The notes under the pieces are model-generated. The model was given only the letters and a program-made list of their open reading frames with translations. It made no database searches and had not been told where the DNA came from. From NCBI GenBank assembly GCA_026387915.1, contig JAPLKS010000011.1, positions 161,145 to 212,799 of the forward strand: 51,655 bases of DNA. Reading direction: 5' to 3'. Source of the stretch: Gemmatimonadota bacterium. GTDB lineage: Bacteria > Gemmatimonadota > Gemmatimonadetes > Gemmatimonadales > Gemmatimonadaceae. The translations under genes were made by a program, and so were the position numbers. Of this stretch, positions 26,198 through 35,577 are shown piece after piece; position 1 is the first letter of the stretch, and each line of letters opens with the position of its first letter.

Positions 26198-26866
26198 TCA
26201 GTACCCGCGCCCCGGGAGCAGTTCCTGCAACGCCGTTCGCACCGACGCGCCGTCGAATCCCCGCCGCAACAAAAATGCGGTCAGCCGACGCCGCTGCACC
26301 GCCGGTTCCAGCTTGCTCAACGACTGCAGCCTACGAGCCGCCAGACGCCGCACCTGCCCGAGTACATCGACTTCCTCTTCCTCCAACACACTCGCCACCG
26401 CGCGCTCCGCTTCCCCGCGAGACACCCCGCGCCGCGACAACTCCGCCCGCACCCGCATCGCCCCCTGCCCCCGTCCAACCAGACGGCTCAGTGCAAAACC
26501 ACGCGCAAAAGCGAGATCGTCCACCAACCCAATCGCCGCCAATCGGTCGATCACGTCATCCACCACGGCACGCGGGATCTCCTTACGAGCCAACGACCGC
26601 CGGAGCTCCATCGCGCTGTGCGACCGTCGAGCGAGTGCGGTAAGGGCGCGGTCGAGTGCGTGGACTCGCAATGCCCCCTCAGCGACCTGCAGCGCCAGCT
26701 CCGGCGTGTACGGCACGCCAGCGCGCAGTTTGAGCTCAAGAATCAACGCGGCGTCAACCACCACCGGCGGGGCGCCCTCCGTCACCACCAACGGCTCGCC
26801 ATCGACCTGTACGTGGTACCGGTCGGCCTTTCGAAGATGTGGCGTAAGCGCTGTAATGGTAGGCAT
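26198..26866 (-). CDS. recX: Regulatory protein RecX
   Basis: A 222-residue RecX protein, which binds RecA filaments and limits their activity. The three-helix repeats are visible (ALTALARRSHSAMELRRSLARKEIP, RLAAIGLVDDLAFARGFALSR, AELSRRGVSRGEAERAVASVLE, RRLTAFLLRRGFDGASVRTAL). The N-terminal 60 residues form an extra strand-rich extension common in this subfamily. It lies downstream of recA, separated by a 128-bp gap with a large hairpin that may reduce read-through. Confidence 0.92.
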   Translation of the reverse strand: MPTITALTPHLRKADRYHVQVDGEPLVVTEGAPPVVVDAALILELKLRAGVPYTPELALQVAEGALRVHALDRALTALARRSHSAMELRRSLARKEIPRAVVDDVIDRLAAIGLVDDLAFARGFALSRLVGRGQGAMRVRAELSRRGVSRGEAERAVASVLEEEEVDVLGQVRRLAARRLQSLSKLEPAVQRRRLTAFLLRRGFDGASVRTALQELLPGRGY

Positions 26867-26875
26867 TTAGGTATA

Positions 26876-26963
26876 AAAATGAACCGGGTGGAGAGCCAGG
26901 ACGATTTGGAGGATTCCGGGCCTCCGCCACGATCCAAGCTCATCCACCCGGCCCAATTTCATT
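26876..26963 (-). terminator. Branched terminator-like hairpin between recA and recX
   Basis: On the minus strand, after recA, a long imperfect stem forms between 26938-26951 and 26884-26896 (core CCGGGTGG/CCACCCGG plus GAGC/GCTC, one bulge), extended by AATGAA/TTCATT. The roughly 40-nt apical loop contains a second hairpin GGAGG/CCTCC (26908-26912 with 26921-26925). The transcript then reads TTCATTTTTAT, giving a U-run. This looks like a terminator or attenuator with an unusually large, structured loop; a small RNA is possible. Confidence 0.65.
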
Positions 26964-26994
26964 CGGCTCGAGCAGTCTCAGTGTATGCCGACGG

Positions 26995-28035
26995 TCAGTC
27001 TTCCACCACCTCGGCTTCCACAACGGCTTTGTTAATCCCCAACACCGTCTTGACCTTCTCTTCAATCTCCAACATCACTGCCGGGTTGTCGCGCAGGAAC
27101 ATCTTGGCATTCTCACGCCCCTGCCCAATGCGCTGGTCGCCGTAGCTATACCACGCGCCCGACTTATCGATAATCCCACTCTCGGCGCCGATATCCACCA
27201 ACAGCGACGTGTGCGAAATCCCCTCGGCGTACATAATATCGAACTCCGCCTGCTTGAACGGCGGCGCAATCTTGTTTTTGACAACCTTCACGCGCACGTG
27301 TGAACCGATGACGTCTTCCTTCTCCTTCACCGGTCCGATACGACGGATATCCAACCGCAACGAGGCGTAGAACTTGAGCGCCTTGCCGCCCGTCGTCGTT
27401 TCCGGATTGCCGAACATGACGCCGATCTTTTCGCGCAACTGATTGATGAACACCACCGACGTCTTGGACCGGGCAATAGCGCCCGTCAGCTTGCGCAGCG
27501 CCTGACTCATCAATCGCGCCTGCAATCCCATGTGCGAATCGCCCATCTCCCCCTCGATTTCGGCCTTCGGAACCAGCGCCGCCACCGAGTCAATCACAAT
27601 CACATCCACCGCGCCAGAGCGAACCAGGATCTCGCAAATCTCGAGCGCCTGCTCACCAGTATCCGGCTGCGACACCAACAACTTCTCGACATCCACGCCC
27701 AACTTTGCCGCGTACTCCGTGTCGAGCGCATGCTCAGCGTCAATGAACGCCGCCGTACCACCTGCCTTCTGCGCATTCGCCACAACGTGCAAGCACAACG
27801 TGGTCTTGCCCGAACTTTCCGGTCCGTAAATCTCCGTGATGCGCCCGCGCGGAATCCCACCCGCACCGATGGCCGCATCAAGATTGATCGCGCCTGTCGG
27901 AATTACTTCAACACGTACCTTCGGTGCATCTGGCCCCATCTTCATGATGGCGCCACGGCCGTACGACTTCTCGATCTGCGCGATCGCGAGATTGAGCGCT
28001 TTCTTTTTTTCGTCGTTCGCAGCTGGTGAAGCCAT
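26995..28035 (-). CDS. recA: Recombinase RecA
   Basis: A 346-residue RecA recombinase for homologous recombination and SOS induction. Walker A is GPESSGKTT near residue 70; [24 protein letters not shown], the L2 region [23 protein letters not shown] and [19 protein letters not shown] are canonical. The start ATG at 28035 ([26 protein letters not shown]) is standard; a longer open frame upstream lies in the 5' leader. The C-terminus ends in an acidic tail (VVEAEVVED). A promoter is visible about 100 bp upstream. Confidence 0.99.
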   Translation of the reverse strand: MASPAANDEKKKALNLAIAQIEKSYGRGAIMKMGPDAPKVRVEVIPTGAINLDAAIGAGGIPRGRITEIYGPESSGKTTLCLHVVANAQKAGGTAAFIDAEHALDTEYAAKLGVDVEKLLVSQPDTGEQALEICEILVRSGAVDVIVIDSVAALVPKAEIEGEMGDSHMGLQARLMSQALRKLTGAIARSKTSVVFINQLREKIGVMFGNPETTTGGKALKFYASLRLDIRRIGPVKEKEDVIGSHVRVKVVKNKIAPPFKQAEFDIMYAEGISHTSLLVDIGAESGIIDKSGAWYSYGDQRIGQGRENAKMFLRDNPAVMLEIEEKVKTVLGINKAVVEAEVVED

Positions 28036-28135
28036 CGGTGCCTCGAAAGTACTGGGGCGTGTCGCCCGTGAAAGGAATCTACCATCGGTCAGGAGGGGGG
28101 CTATCCCCGAAGGAAAAGCGAACCTCCAAGTGGGG

Positions 28136-28164
28136 ATGATACCGAACAGAAGGCGAAGAGGCAA
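28136..28164 (-). promoter_or_regulatory. Probable sigma-70 promoter of recA
   Basis: On the minus strand TTGCCT (28159-28164) and TATCAT (28136-28141) are spaced by exactly 17 bp, giving a leader of roughly 95 nt before recA. The whole recA-yraN gap (28036-28368) is 333 bp; the rest holds a short GGGGATAGCCCC hairpin in the leader and an AT-rich stretch at 28190-28290. I could not identify a convincing LexA operator of any known type. Confidence 0.55.
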
Positions 28165-28368
28165 TAGGGGGCGAGCATCCGGTCATCCGATTTTCACATC
28201 CCCTCAAAACCTCACAAACAAACGTTTCGACATTCCCCTTATTGCTCCGTAAAGCTTTTCATTACAACATCTTACATTCGACTGTTTCGTTTCTGCACGC
28301 CGACTTCACCATTCGATGTTCGCTCGCGGGATGGGCGCAGCCATCCAGATCTTGGCCAGAACGCCTGC

Positions 28369-28734
28369 CTACGCCGCCCGAAATGCCGACGGAACGTGCC
28401 GAACATAGACCCGCTCCCCCTGCACCAGCACCCCAAAGACATCAAATCGGTACGCTTCCCCTTCACGACCGTGACGGTCAATCCACGTTTGCGCCGACTT
28501 CTGTAACTCACGCTGCTTCCGATGATGCACAGCCTCAACGGGATCGCCAAAGTCATCGCCATGACGCGCCTTCACTTCAACAAACACCACAAGCCCCTCG
28601 CGCTCGATCACCAGATCAATGTCCCGACGCCCTGATCGGAAACGGCGCGCCAACACCCGCCAACCGGCACGCTCAAGCCAGCGCGCCGCAACGCGCTCGC
28701 CAAGTTCACCAAAGGCATTCGATGTTTTTGTCAT
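28369..28734 (-). CDS. YraN family (UPF0102) endonuclease-like protein
   Basis: A 121-residue member of the YraN/UPF0102 family, a PD-(D/E)xK nuclease-like fold. The motif RRDIDLVIEREGLVVFVEVKARHG supplies the D-x(n)-ExK residues, preceded by FGELGERVAARWLERAGWRVLARRFRSG. The biochemical role is not established, although a Holliday-junction-resolvase-like fold is recognised. It stands alone between recA and an alpha/beta hydrolase. Confidence 0.9.
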   Translation of the reverse strand: MTKTSNAFGELGERVAARWLERAGWRVLARRFRSGRRDIDLVIEREGLVVFVEVKARHGDDFGDPVEAVHHRKQRELQKSAQTWIDRHGREGEAYRFDVFGVLVQGERVYVRHVPSAFRAA

Positions 28735-28812
28735 GGGCGCACACTACCACCACCCACCTGTCGCCCCGTCATCATCTCACCGCTCGGCGCATCATTCCAA
28801 TCCGCGCACCGC

Positions 28813-29676
28813 TCAGTCGGTGAGGATAAACTCCGTGACCGCCGCAATCACGGCCGGCGCCTTGAGCATCCGCCGATGTCCACCCGCGTCCAGCTCAAGC
28901 AAGCGCGCATTCCGATACGCCGCCGCCGTCGCCCGAGCATCCACCACCGGCACCTCACGGTCTTCGGGATCGTGTACCACGAGCACCGGGAGCGATTGAG
29001 TGCGCGCGATCTCCCGCAACGATGGCGTGTCGTGCGTCAAACCGAGCCGGCGAAGCATCTCCGCGTGAAACGCCTGCGAAGAACGTGGCCCCGCCCCCAC
29101 CATGTGGAGATAGCGATCGCGAACGTCCGTAAAGTGAGAAGGACTCCCGAGGATGATCGCTTTGCCGAGTTGGAGACCATCGCCGAGCGCGAGGGTGAGG
29201 GCCGCGCCGCCCATGGAGTGGCCGACAGCCGCGCGAAAGGGACCGACCGCACACTGGACGTCGCACAGCGCGCGCGCAAAGTGGTACGGGCCGGCATTCC
29301 GCCCTGGTGAGGCGCCGTGAGCAGGGCCATCAAGCGCGAGCACCCGCACCCCTGCTGCCGTGAGTGGCGCCACGAAATAGCCCAACTGGGCGCCGCGCCC
29401 CTCCCACCCATGGAGCAACACCACTGGCGCACCCGACTCGGGGCCCCACTCGGTGAGGTGATAGCCGGCAATCCAACGATCCCGTCCCGTGGCTGACAAC
29501 TCCTCTTCCCACGCCGGCGTGCGATGACGACCCGGTGTGGTGAAGAAACGCGCGAGCACGCGGCCGCCAAGCCACGGACTCACGCGTTCGAGCATCCAGA
29601 GAAACGCCCGGAACCACGGCGGCATCACGCGGGCGACCGGAGGACGCGTGCGTTCGGCAGCAACGGCGTTCCTCAC
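28813..29676 (-). CDS. Alpha/beta hydrolase
   Basis: A 287-residue alpha/beta-hydrolase. The oxyanion region is VVLLHGWEGRGAQLG, the nucleophile elbow is VGHSMGGAALTLALG (Ser near residue 155), the acid is in VVHDPEDREVP and the histidine in AGGHRRMLKAP, so the catalytic triad is complete. A likely amphipathic or membrane-proximal N-terminus (MPPWFRAFLWMLERV) precedes it. Substrate is unknown, probably an ester. It starts with GTG at 29676 in a GTGA overlap with the ftsK stop. Confidence 0.88.
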   Translation of the reverse strand: MRNAVAAERTRPPVARVMPPWFRAFLWMLERVSPWLGGRVLARFFTTPGRHRTPAWEEELSATGRDRWIAGYHLTEWGPESGAPVVLLHGWEGRGAQLGYFVAPLTAAGVRVLALDGPAHGASPGRNAGPYHFARALCDVQCAVGPFRAAVGHSMGGAALTLALGDGLQLGKAIILGSPSHFTDVRDRYLHMVGAGPRSSQAFHAEMLRRLGLTHDTPSLREIARTQSLPVLVVHDPEDREVPVVDARATAAAYRNARLLELDAGGHRRMLKAPAVIAAVTEFILTD

Positions 29677-32351
29677 GCCGCGATCGGCTTCTCCCCGGCA
29701 ATCCGGTCAAGATCATCAAGCCCCACCAACACATCGCGCGGCTTCGAACCGTCCGGCGGTCCAAGGATCCCCGCGAGGTGGAGCTGGTCAATGATGCGCG
29801 CGGCACGTCCATACCCAACCTTGAGGCGCCTCTGAAGCAATGAGGTGGAGCCGCCCTGGTTATGCACGCACACCTCGGCGGCCTCGCGGAACAGCTTGTC
29901 GCGATCCGAATCGTCCTCCGCCCCTTCCTGACCGCCACTCGCTTCGAGCGCCTCCTGCTGGCGCACCTTCTCGAGCACGTTGTCTTCGCCCTTGGTCTCG
30001 TCAATGTGGAACAGCCCCTGCGCTTCCATGGCGGCCTTCCGCGCCTCGCGACGATCCGAGTACCACTTCATCAGCCGTTCGGTGTCATCGTTCGGCAGAT
30101 AAGCACCCTGCAAACGCGCCGGCTCACTCTTCCCCGGCGGAATAAAGAGCATGTCGCCGTTGCCAAGCAGCGACTCGGCGCCCATACCGTCGAGAATGGT
30201 GCGCGAGTCAATCTGCGAGGCCACACGGAACGCAATGCGGCTCGGGAAGTTTGCCTTGATGAGGCCGGTAATCACATTCACACTCGGACGCTGCGTCGCG
30301 AGAATGAGGTGAATGCCAATGGCACGCGCCTTCTGCGCGAGCATCGCCAGCGGCGTCTCCACTTCGGCGGCGCACGTCATCATGAGGTCGGCGAGCTCGT
30401 CGATCACCACGACGATGTACGGCAGCACACCGCGCTTGTACTCCCGATCCTCGAACGCCACATTCGCGTCCTTCGGCTTGAGGAGGGGTGCACCGTCGCG
30501 AACCTTTTGATTGAAGTCCTGAATGTTGCGCGCGCCATTGGCGGCGAGCAGTTGATACCGTTCCTGCATCTCGAGCACCGCCCACTTGAGCAACGCGGCG
30601 GCATCCCGATTATCGGTGACGACCTTGTGCCGTTGATGCGGCAACACGTTGTACACCGAGAGCTCGACCATCTTCGGGTCGACCATCAGGAAGCGCAGCG
30701 TCTTGGGCGTGTGCCGGTAAATCAGACTCGTAATGATGGTGTTCACGCACACGGACTTCCCGCTGCCAGTGGCGCCAGCGATCAGCAAGTGTGGCATCTT
30801 CGCGAGATCGGCGATCACCGGACGTCCTTCAAGATCGCGACCAAGCGCAATCGGCAACGCACGAGGCGTCAGTTCGTAGTCGCGATTCTCGATCATTTCG
30901 CGGAAGCCCACCATCTCCGCCACCGGATTGGGCACCTCAACACCGACGGCGCCCTTGCCCGGAATCGGCGCCACAATACGAATGCTCGGCGCACGCATCG
31001 CGAGCGCCAAATCGTTCGCGAGGTTCGCGAACTGCCGCACCTTCACACCAGGACTCGGTTCGATTTCAAACTGCGTCACCGTGGGGCCCGTCGTACGGCC
31101 CGTGAGGGTGCCGTCGACTTTGAACGTGCGCAGGGCGTCCATCAACTTCTGCCCCATCGCGTCGAGATGCGCTTTCCCGGCGTCGGTGTTCTTGGGCGGG
31201 TGCGCCGTGAGCAGTTCGGGAGAGGGCAGTTCGTCGGCGAGGAGATCCGCCGGATCGGCGCCAGCGTTGATCGCGGCCGCGACTTCGGCGGCGTGATCGG
31301 CGGCCTTCTCCGTCTTCGTTTGTTTCTTCTTGGAGCCGCGGGTTTTTGCCGCAGCGGCTTCCGGCGCTTCGGCGTCGGCCAGTTCTTCTTCGGCTTCGAC
31401 CGTCGCGCTCCCGGCCGCTTCTTCCATGAGCGACAAGTCCATCGTCGGCATTTCGGCTGCGTCAGGCTCGAGCGCCTCGGCCTTCGTGAGTGCCGCAGCC
31501 GTCAACGCCACCGCACCTGCCACCTCGCCCTGGGGAGCGGCCGCGTCAGCGCGCGCGACTTTCTTGCCACCACCAATCACGAGCCGCAACGGATTCCACG
31601 CCAGCGTCCCCGCCATGAGTGCGCAGGAGAGAATCGCGACGCCCACCCAGGCCCCGCCGAGTCCAATGGCTTTGACGAGGTAGAACGCGACGAACGATCC
31701 CACGAGACCCGCATACGGGTCCACATTCGACGCGTCCACGGTGGCACCGCGAGCGAGCGCAGCGGCCACCGGCACGATCGCCGCCAGCCCGATGGTGAAG
31801 AACAGCCAGCGCTTGTCGTCGCTCTCTTCGATGCGGCCGAGCAGGCGGAGGGCGTGCACGGCAGGAATGAACGGGACGATCACGGCACAGAGCGCGCCGA
31901 GTGTGAGCAGAATGGAGGAGCGCAGGCAGGCGCCGACCGGCCCGAAGATGGTCGCGGCATCCGAGCATGATTGTCCGTCGGATGCACCGCCGGCGAGCAG
32001 CGAGCCTGCAATGAAGACGGCCGCGAGGAGGAGCGCGATGCCGCCGATTTCACGTTTCAGATGTGTACGCCGCGCGATCTGCTGCACTTCCGCCGACGTC
32101 GGTGCGGATTCGGATCCGGCACCTGCATCAGAACCGTCGGCAGCGCGTTTGCGCCGGCGCGGCTTCGGTGCGGCATCCAGCGTTTCGAGCAACAGGGCGT
32201 CAGAGCGCGACGAGCTCTCGTCCGACGAGATGCGGGACGACGGGGTGCGCGTCGAGCGCGCGGCACGCCGCGAGGTCGCGGGCGAATCCGAGTCGTCTGA
32301 GCGTTCGTCCGTGGTCGGCGTGTTGGAAGAGCCGCGCGAGCTTTTCGTCAT
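29673..32351 (-). CDS. ftsK: DNA translocase FtsK/SpoIIIE
   Basis: An 892-residue FtsK translocase that pumps chromosome ends through the division septum. It has a basic, Ser-rich N-terminus, about four membrane helices (residues 100-245), an acidic Ala-rich linker, the motor domain with Walker A GATGSGKSV and Walker B VVVIDELADLMM, and the C-terminal gamma winged helix (AAEVCVHNQGGSTSLLQRRLKVGYGRAARIIDQL). The start is uncertain: ATG 32351 follows GAGAAA but forces a 152-bp overlap with comB, while a TTG at 32192 just after the comB stop would remove 53 low-complexity residues. Confidence 0.95.
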   Translation of the reverse strand: MTKSSRGSSNTPTTDERSDDSDSPATSRRAARSTRTPSSRISSDESSSRSDALLLETLDAAPKPRRRKRAADGSDAGAGSESAPTSAEVQQIARRTHLKREIGGIALLLAAVFIAGSLLAGGASDGQSCSDAATIFGPVGACLRSSILLTLGALCAVIVPFIPAVHALRLLGRIEESDDKRWLFFTIGLAAIVPVAAALARGATVDASNVDPYAGLVGSFVAFYLVKAIGLGGAWVGVAILSCALMAGTLAWNPLRLVIGGGKKVARADAAAPQGEVAGAVALTAAALTKAEALEPDAAEMPTMDLSLMEEAAGSATVEAEEELADAEAPEAAAAKTRGSKKKQTKTEKAADHAAEVAAAINAGADPADLLADELPSPELLTAHPPKNTDAGKAHLDAMGQKLMDALRTFKVDGTLTGRTTGPTVTQFEIEPSPGVKVRQFANLANDLALAMRAPSIRIVAPIPGKGAVGVEVPNPVAEMVGFREMIENRDYELTPRALPIALGRDLEGRPVIADLAKMPHLLIAGATGSGKSVCVNTIITSLIYRHTPKTLRFLMVDPKMVELSVYNVLPHQRHKVVTDNRDAAALLKWAVLEMQERYQLLAANGARNIQDFNQKVRDGAPLLKPKDANVAFEDREYKRGVLPYIVVVIDELADLMMTCAAEVETPLAMLAQKARAIGIHLILATQRPSVNVITGLIKANFPSRIAFRVASQIDSRTILDGMGAESLLGNGDMLFIPPGKSEPARLQGAYLPNDDTERLMKWYSDRREARKAAMEAQGLFHIDETKGEDNVLEKVRQQEALEASGGQEGAEDDSDRDKLFREAAEVCVHNQGGSTSLLQRRLKVGYGRAARIIDQLHLAGILGPPDGSKPRDVLVGLDDLDRIAGEKPIAA

Positions 32352-32928
32352 ACGGTTTCTCGATATGCAGCGCGGAACGCGCCGCGTCGTTCAGTTGCAC
32401 CCGTCCGCGGCCGGGGAGACGGTAGAGCGCCAGACGCACAAAGCGCCCCGCACACGCCGTATCCTCGAGTGAGAAGCGCCCTTCGCTTCCCGCACAGACG
32501 AGGGCAACGTCCAACTCCCGCCGGAGTGCGGAGCGCACGACGGCGAGTATCTCCGAGAAGTTGACGTATGACCCCGTATAGACGTCACGGGCTCGCGACT
32601 GAGCCGCCATCAGCGCCGCGGTGCCATTGGTGGTGGTCAGCACAATCCGCTGGCCGCCCACTCGGCGACGGGAAAACTCCCGCGGCGAATTCCCCAAGGA
32701 AAAGCCACGCGGCGGCACCCCCTGGCGCTCGCCGGCGAGCAGCGTGTCCGCCCCGCCCCGCCTCGCGAGCTCGCGCGCCTCGGCCACGGTTCGGGCGGGC
32801 ACCACGCTGACGGCGCCATGGTGGAGCGCCGTGGCAATAGAAGTGGTGGCACGCAACACATCAATGACCACCGCCACATCAGCACGGCCGATGCCCACGG
32901 CCTGCTCATACACGGAGAACTGCGACAT
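32200..32928 (-). CDS. comB: 2-phosphosulfolactate phosphatase family protein (ComB)
   Basis: A 242-residue ComB-family protein. It has the family features VVIDVLRATTSIATALHHGA, RIVLTTTNGTAALMAA, GSYVNFSEIL and VCAGSEGRFSLEDTACAGRFV. In methanogens ComB dephosphorylates phosphosulfolactate in coenzyme M synthesis; bacteria with this gene often lack the rest of that route, so the substrate here is open. The protein is conserved to its end, LGFARDLAACRALD, so its coding region is firm and overlaps the 5' end of the annotated ftsK. Confidence 0.85.
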   Translation of the reverse strand: MSQFSVYEQAVGIGRADVAVVIDVLRATTSIATALHHGAVSVVPARTVAEARELARRGGADTLLAGERQGVPPRGFSLGNSPREFSRRRVGGQRIVLTTTNGTAALMAAQSRARDVYTGSYVNFSEILAVVRSALRRELDVALVCAGSEGRFSLEDTACAGRFVRLALYRLPGRGRVQLNDAARSALHIEKPYDEKLARLFQHADHGRTLRRLGFARDLAACRALDAHPVVPHLVGRELVAL

Positions 32929-32967
32929 CACCGATCGCCGACTGTGAGCGCCGCGACCGGTGCGCCC

Positions 32968-34323
32968 TTACGCATCCTTGAGCAGGTACGCCCCTTCCTG
33001 CTCGAGGAACTTCGTGTGGACCGCACCTTCCACAAAGTGCGGGTCTTCCATCACGCGCCCGAGGAACGGGATGGTGGTGGAGACACCCTGCACGATGAAC
33101 GTATCGAGCGCCACGCGCATTTTAGCGAGCGCCTCGCCACGGTCACGACCGTGGCAGATGAGCTTGGCGATCATCGAGTCGTAGAACGGCGGCACCGTGT
33201 AGCCCGCGTACGCGTGGGTATCGATGCGGACACCGTTACCCCCCGGCGGATGGAACACGTCGATCTTCCCGGGCGAGGGTTGGAAGTTGCGGTTCGGATC
33301 TTCCGCGTTGATCCGGCACTCAATGACGTGACCGCGCATCTCCGGCGTCGCCGTGATCGACAACGGCTCTCCCGCCGCCACGCGAATCTGTTCCTTCACC
33401 AGATCCACACCCGTGATCATCTCGGTCACGGGATGTTCGACCTGAATGCGGGTGTTCATTTCCATGAAGTAGTACGAGCCATCTTCGTCGAGCAGCATCT
33501 CAATCGTGCCCGCTCCCACGTAGTTGATGGACTTCGCACCCTTCACCGCCGCATCCCCCATCATTTTGCGCAGTTCTGGGGTCATGGCCGGGCTCGGCGA
33601 TTCTTCAATGAGCTTCTGGTGACGGCGCTGCACCGAGCAGTCGCGCTCACCCAGATGAATCACATTGCCGTGAGAGTCGCCCAGGATCTGGAACTCGATG
33701 TGCCGCGGACGCTCGAGATATTTCTCGACGTACACCGACCCGTTGCCAAAGGCCGAGAGCGCCTCGGATCGTGCGAGCTGAAAGCTGCGCGCGAAGTCGT
33801 CCGCATCGCGAGCGACGCGCATGCCCTTTCCGCCGCCACCCGCGGCGGCTTTGATGATCACCGGAAAGCCGATCGACTCCGCAAAGCCAAGCGCTTCGTC
33901 CACATCTTCGACGGGACCCGGCGAACCCGGCACTACCGGCACGCCGTTGGCGATCATCGTCGCGCGCGCGGCGGCTTTATCGCCCATCGTACGGATCTGC
34001 GACGGCGTCGGCCCAATGAACGTGATCTTGCTCGCCGCGCAGGTCTCCGCGAACTCCGCATTCTCCGCGAGGAAGCCGTAGCCCGGGTGAATGGCGTCGG
34101 CTCCGGTAATTTCCGCCGCCGCAATAAGCCGTGGAATTCGCAGGTAGCTATCACGCGCCGGCGCGGGGCCAATACAGACGTCATCATCGGCGAAGCGCAC
34201 GTGCAAGGATTCGCGGTCCGCCTCGGAGTACACCGCCACGGTCTCCACACCCATCTCTCGACAGGCGCGAATCACGCGCAGCGCAATCTCTCCTCGGTTC
34301 GCGATCAGAACTTTTCTAAACAT
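32968..34323 (-). CDS. accC: Biotin carboxylase subunit of acetyl-CoA carboxylase
   Basis: A 451-residue biotin carboxylase. It begins [23 protein letters not shown] and has the ATP-grasp Gly-rich loop [12 protein letters not shown], the metal/biotin-site stretch [22 protein letters not shown], and [14 protein letters not shown]. It carboxylates biotin on AccB in the first step of fatty-acid synthesis. In most genomes accB immediately precedes accC; here pilT intervenes. A 36-bp gap separates it from comB. Confidence 0.97.
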   Translation of the reverse strand: MFRKVLIANRGEIALRVIRACREMGVETVAVYSEADRESLHVRFADDDVCIGPAPARDSYLRIPRLIAAAEITGADAIHPGYGFLAENAEFAETCAASKITFIGPTPSQIRTMGDKAAARATMIANGVPVVPGSPGPVEDVDEALGFAESIGFPVIIKAAAGGGGKGMRVARDADDFARSFQLARSEALSAFGNGSVYVEKYLERPRHIEFQILGDSHGNVIHLGERDCSVQRRHQKLIEESPSPAMTPELRKMMGDAAVKGAKSINYVGAGTIEMLLDEDGSYYFMEMNTRIQVEHPVTEMITGVDLVKEQIRVAAGEPLSITATPEMRGHVIECRINAEDPNRNFQPSPGKIDVFHPPGGNGVRIDTHAYAGYTVPPFYDSMIAKLICHGRDRGEALAKMRVALDTFIVQGVSTTIPFLGRVMEDPHFVEGAVHTKFLEQEGAYLLKDA

Positions 34324-34368
34324 GAGCGGTCAGTGTCGGACAAAGGGCGAGCGGGACGAGATGCGGCA

Positions 34369-35577
34369 TCAGCCGGCCACATCCTGGCTGAACGAGTCCC
34401 ACGTCGTATCGCTCGAACCGGCAATCCCCTGCACCTTGAGTGCGAACTCGCTGGGATTGGTCGCGAAGAACAGCGCATTGTCGTACGAGATGACGCCCTT
34501 GGCGTACCAGTTCATCAACGACTGGTCAAAACTCTGCATGCCGTACTGCACCGTTCCCTCACGAATGAGATCCGGGATATTGAGCGACTTGGTGATGTCG
34601 CGGATGTTGTCTGCCACGGCCGCGGTATTGATGAGCACCTCGCACGCGGGAATACGTCCGGGGCGATCGGAACGCGGCACGAGGCGGAGCGACACCACCG
34701 CCTGCAGGGCATTCGCGAGCGAAAACCGCACGTCGGCCTGCTGGTGCGGCGGATAGAACGAGAGCACACGGTTGATCGTCTGCGTGGCGTCGGTCGTGTG
34801 CAGCGTACTGAACACGAGATGCCCCGTGTCGGCCGCCTTCAACGCGATCTCGAGTGTTTCGAGATCGCGGATTTCGCCAATGAGCACGATGTCTGGGTCC
34901 TGACGCAACACGCGGCGCAACGCCTGCGCAAACGACCCGGTGTCCGTCCCAACTTCACGCTGATTGATATGGCAGTTGATATCACGATGCAGGAACTCAA
35001 TCGGATCCTCAATCGTGATCACATTCGCGTGCCGGTTCTCATTGATGTACTGAATCATCGACGCGAGTGCGGTGGACTTCCCCGAACCCGTGATGCCCGT
35101 CACCAGCACCAGCCCGCGCGGACGAATCGAGATTTGTTCGAGCACCGGCGGCAGATTCAGATCCTTGATCGACAGCGCTTGAAAGGCAATCGCGCGAAAG
35201 GCATACGCAATGGATCCGCGCTGCTGATACATGTTCACGCGGAATCGGCCGACCCCAGGCACGCCCACCGCGAAGTCCGCTTCTTTCTCCGTCTCAAACT
35301 CGCGGCGCTGCTTGGGCGGAATGATCTGCTCGCCAATCGAGCGCAGATCTTCCGGCTTGAGCGGCGGCATGTCGAGTTCGGTCAGCTCACCGTCCACACG
35401 GATGGTGGGCGCACGGCCAACCTTCAGATGCAGATCTGATCCACCCTTCTGCACCATCAGCTGGAGCACCGCCTTGTAGTTGAACGGCGGCACCGGTGCT
35501 GCTGCGGAGGGAGCGCCCGCCGGTGGCGGTGTGGTGGGCGAAGCGGGCGGGCGCGGCGGAGTGCCCGGCTCAGCCAT
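34369..35577 (-). CDS. pilT: Type IV pilus retraction ATPase PilT
   Basis: A 402-residue hexameric secretion-type ATPase. After a Pro/Ala-rich N-terminus come QKGGSDLHLKVGRAPTIRVDG, Walker A GITGSGKST, the Asp box VITIEDPIEFLH, Walker B IVLIGEIRD and the His box GHLVFSTLHTTDATQTINR. The PilT-specific stretch TAAVADNIRDITKSLNIPDLI separates it from PilB. It depolymerises pili for twitching motility and DNA uptake. The ATG at 35577 is favoured; it overlaps the end of accB by 8 bp, so it is translated from the same message as the acetyl-CoA carboxylase subunits. Confidence 0.95.
   Translation of the reverse strand: MAEPGTPPRPPASPTTPPPAGAPSAAAPVPPFNYKAVLQLMVQKGGSDLHLKVGRAPTIRVDGELTELDMPPLKPEDLRSIGEQIIPPKQRREFETEKEADFAVGVPGVGRFRVNMYQQRGSIAYAFRAIAFQALSIKDLNLPPVLEQISIRPRGLVLVTGITGSGKSTALASMIQYINENRHANVITIEDPIEFLHRDINCHINQREVGTDTGSFAQALRRVLRQDPDIVLIGEIRDLETLEIALKAADTGHLVFSTLHTTDATQTINRVLSFYPPHQQADVRFSLANALQAVVSLRLVPRSDRPGRIPACEVLINTAAVADNIRDITKSLNIPDLIREGTVQYGMQSFDQSLMNWYAKGVISYDNALFFATNPSEFALKVQGIAGSSDTTWDSFSQDVAG

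Noticed and set aside
26876-26963. SRP (4.5S) or 6S RNA gene
   Set aside because: The CCCGGAAT loop recalls the SRP GGAA tetraloop, but the AGCAG strand and the rest of the conserved core are missing, and the size and central bubble of 6S RNA do not match.
28036-28368. LexA/SOS box before recA
   Set aside because: A CGAAACGTTTG near-palindrome and isolated GTTC/GAAC words exist, but none has the spacing of a known LexA operator type.
29862-31970. A 702-codon plus-strand open frame opposite ftsK
   Set aside because: Shadow of ftsK; low-complexity Arg/His-rich translation with no domain.
32818-35439. An 873-codon open frame on the plus strand opposite accC and pilT
   Set aside because: It is antisense to two conserved genes, with Arg/His-rich sequence typical of frames opposite GC-rich coding DNA, and has no family features.
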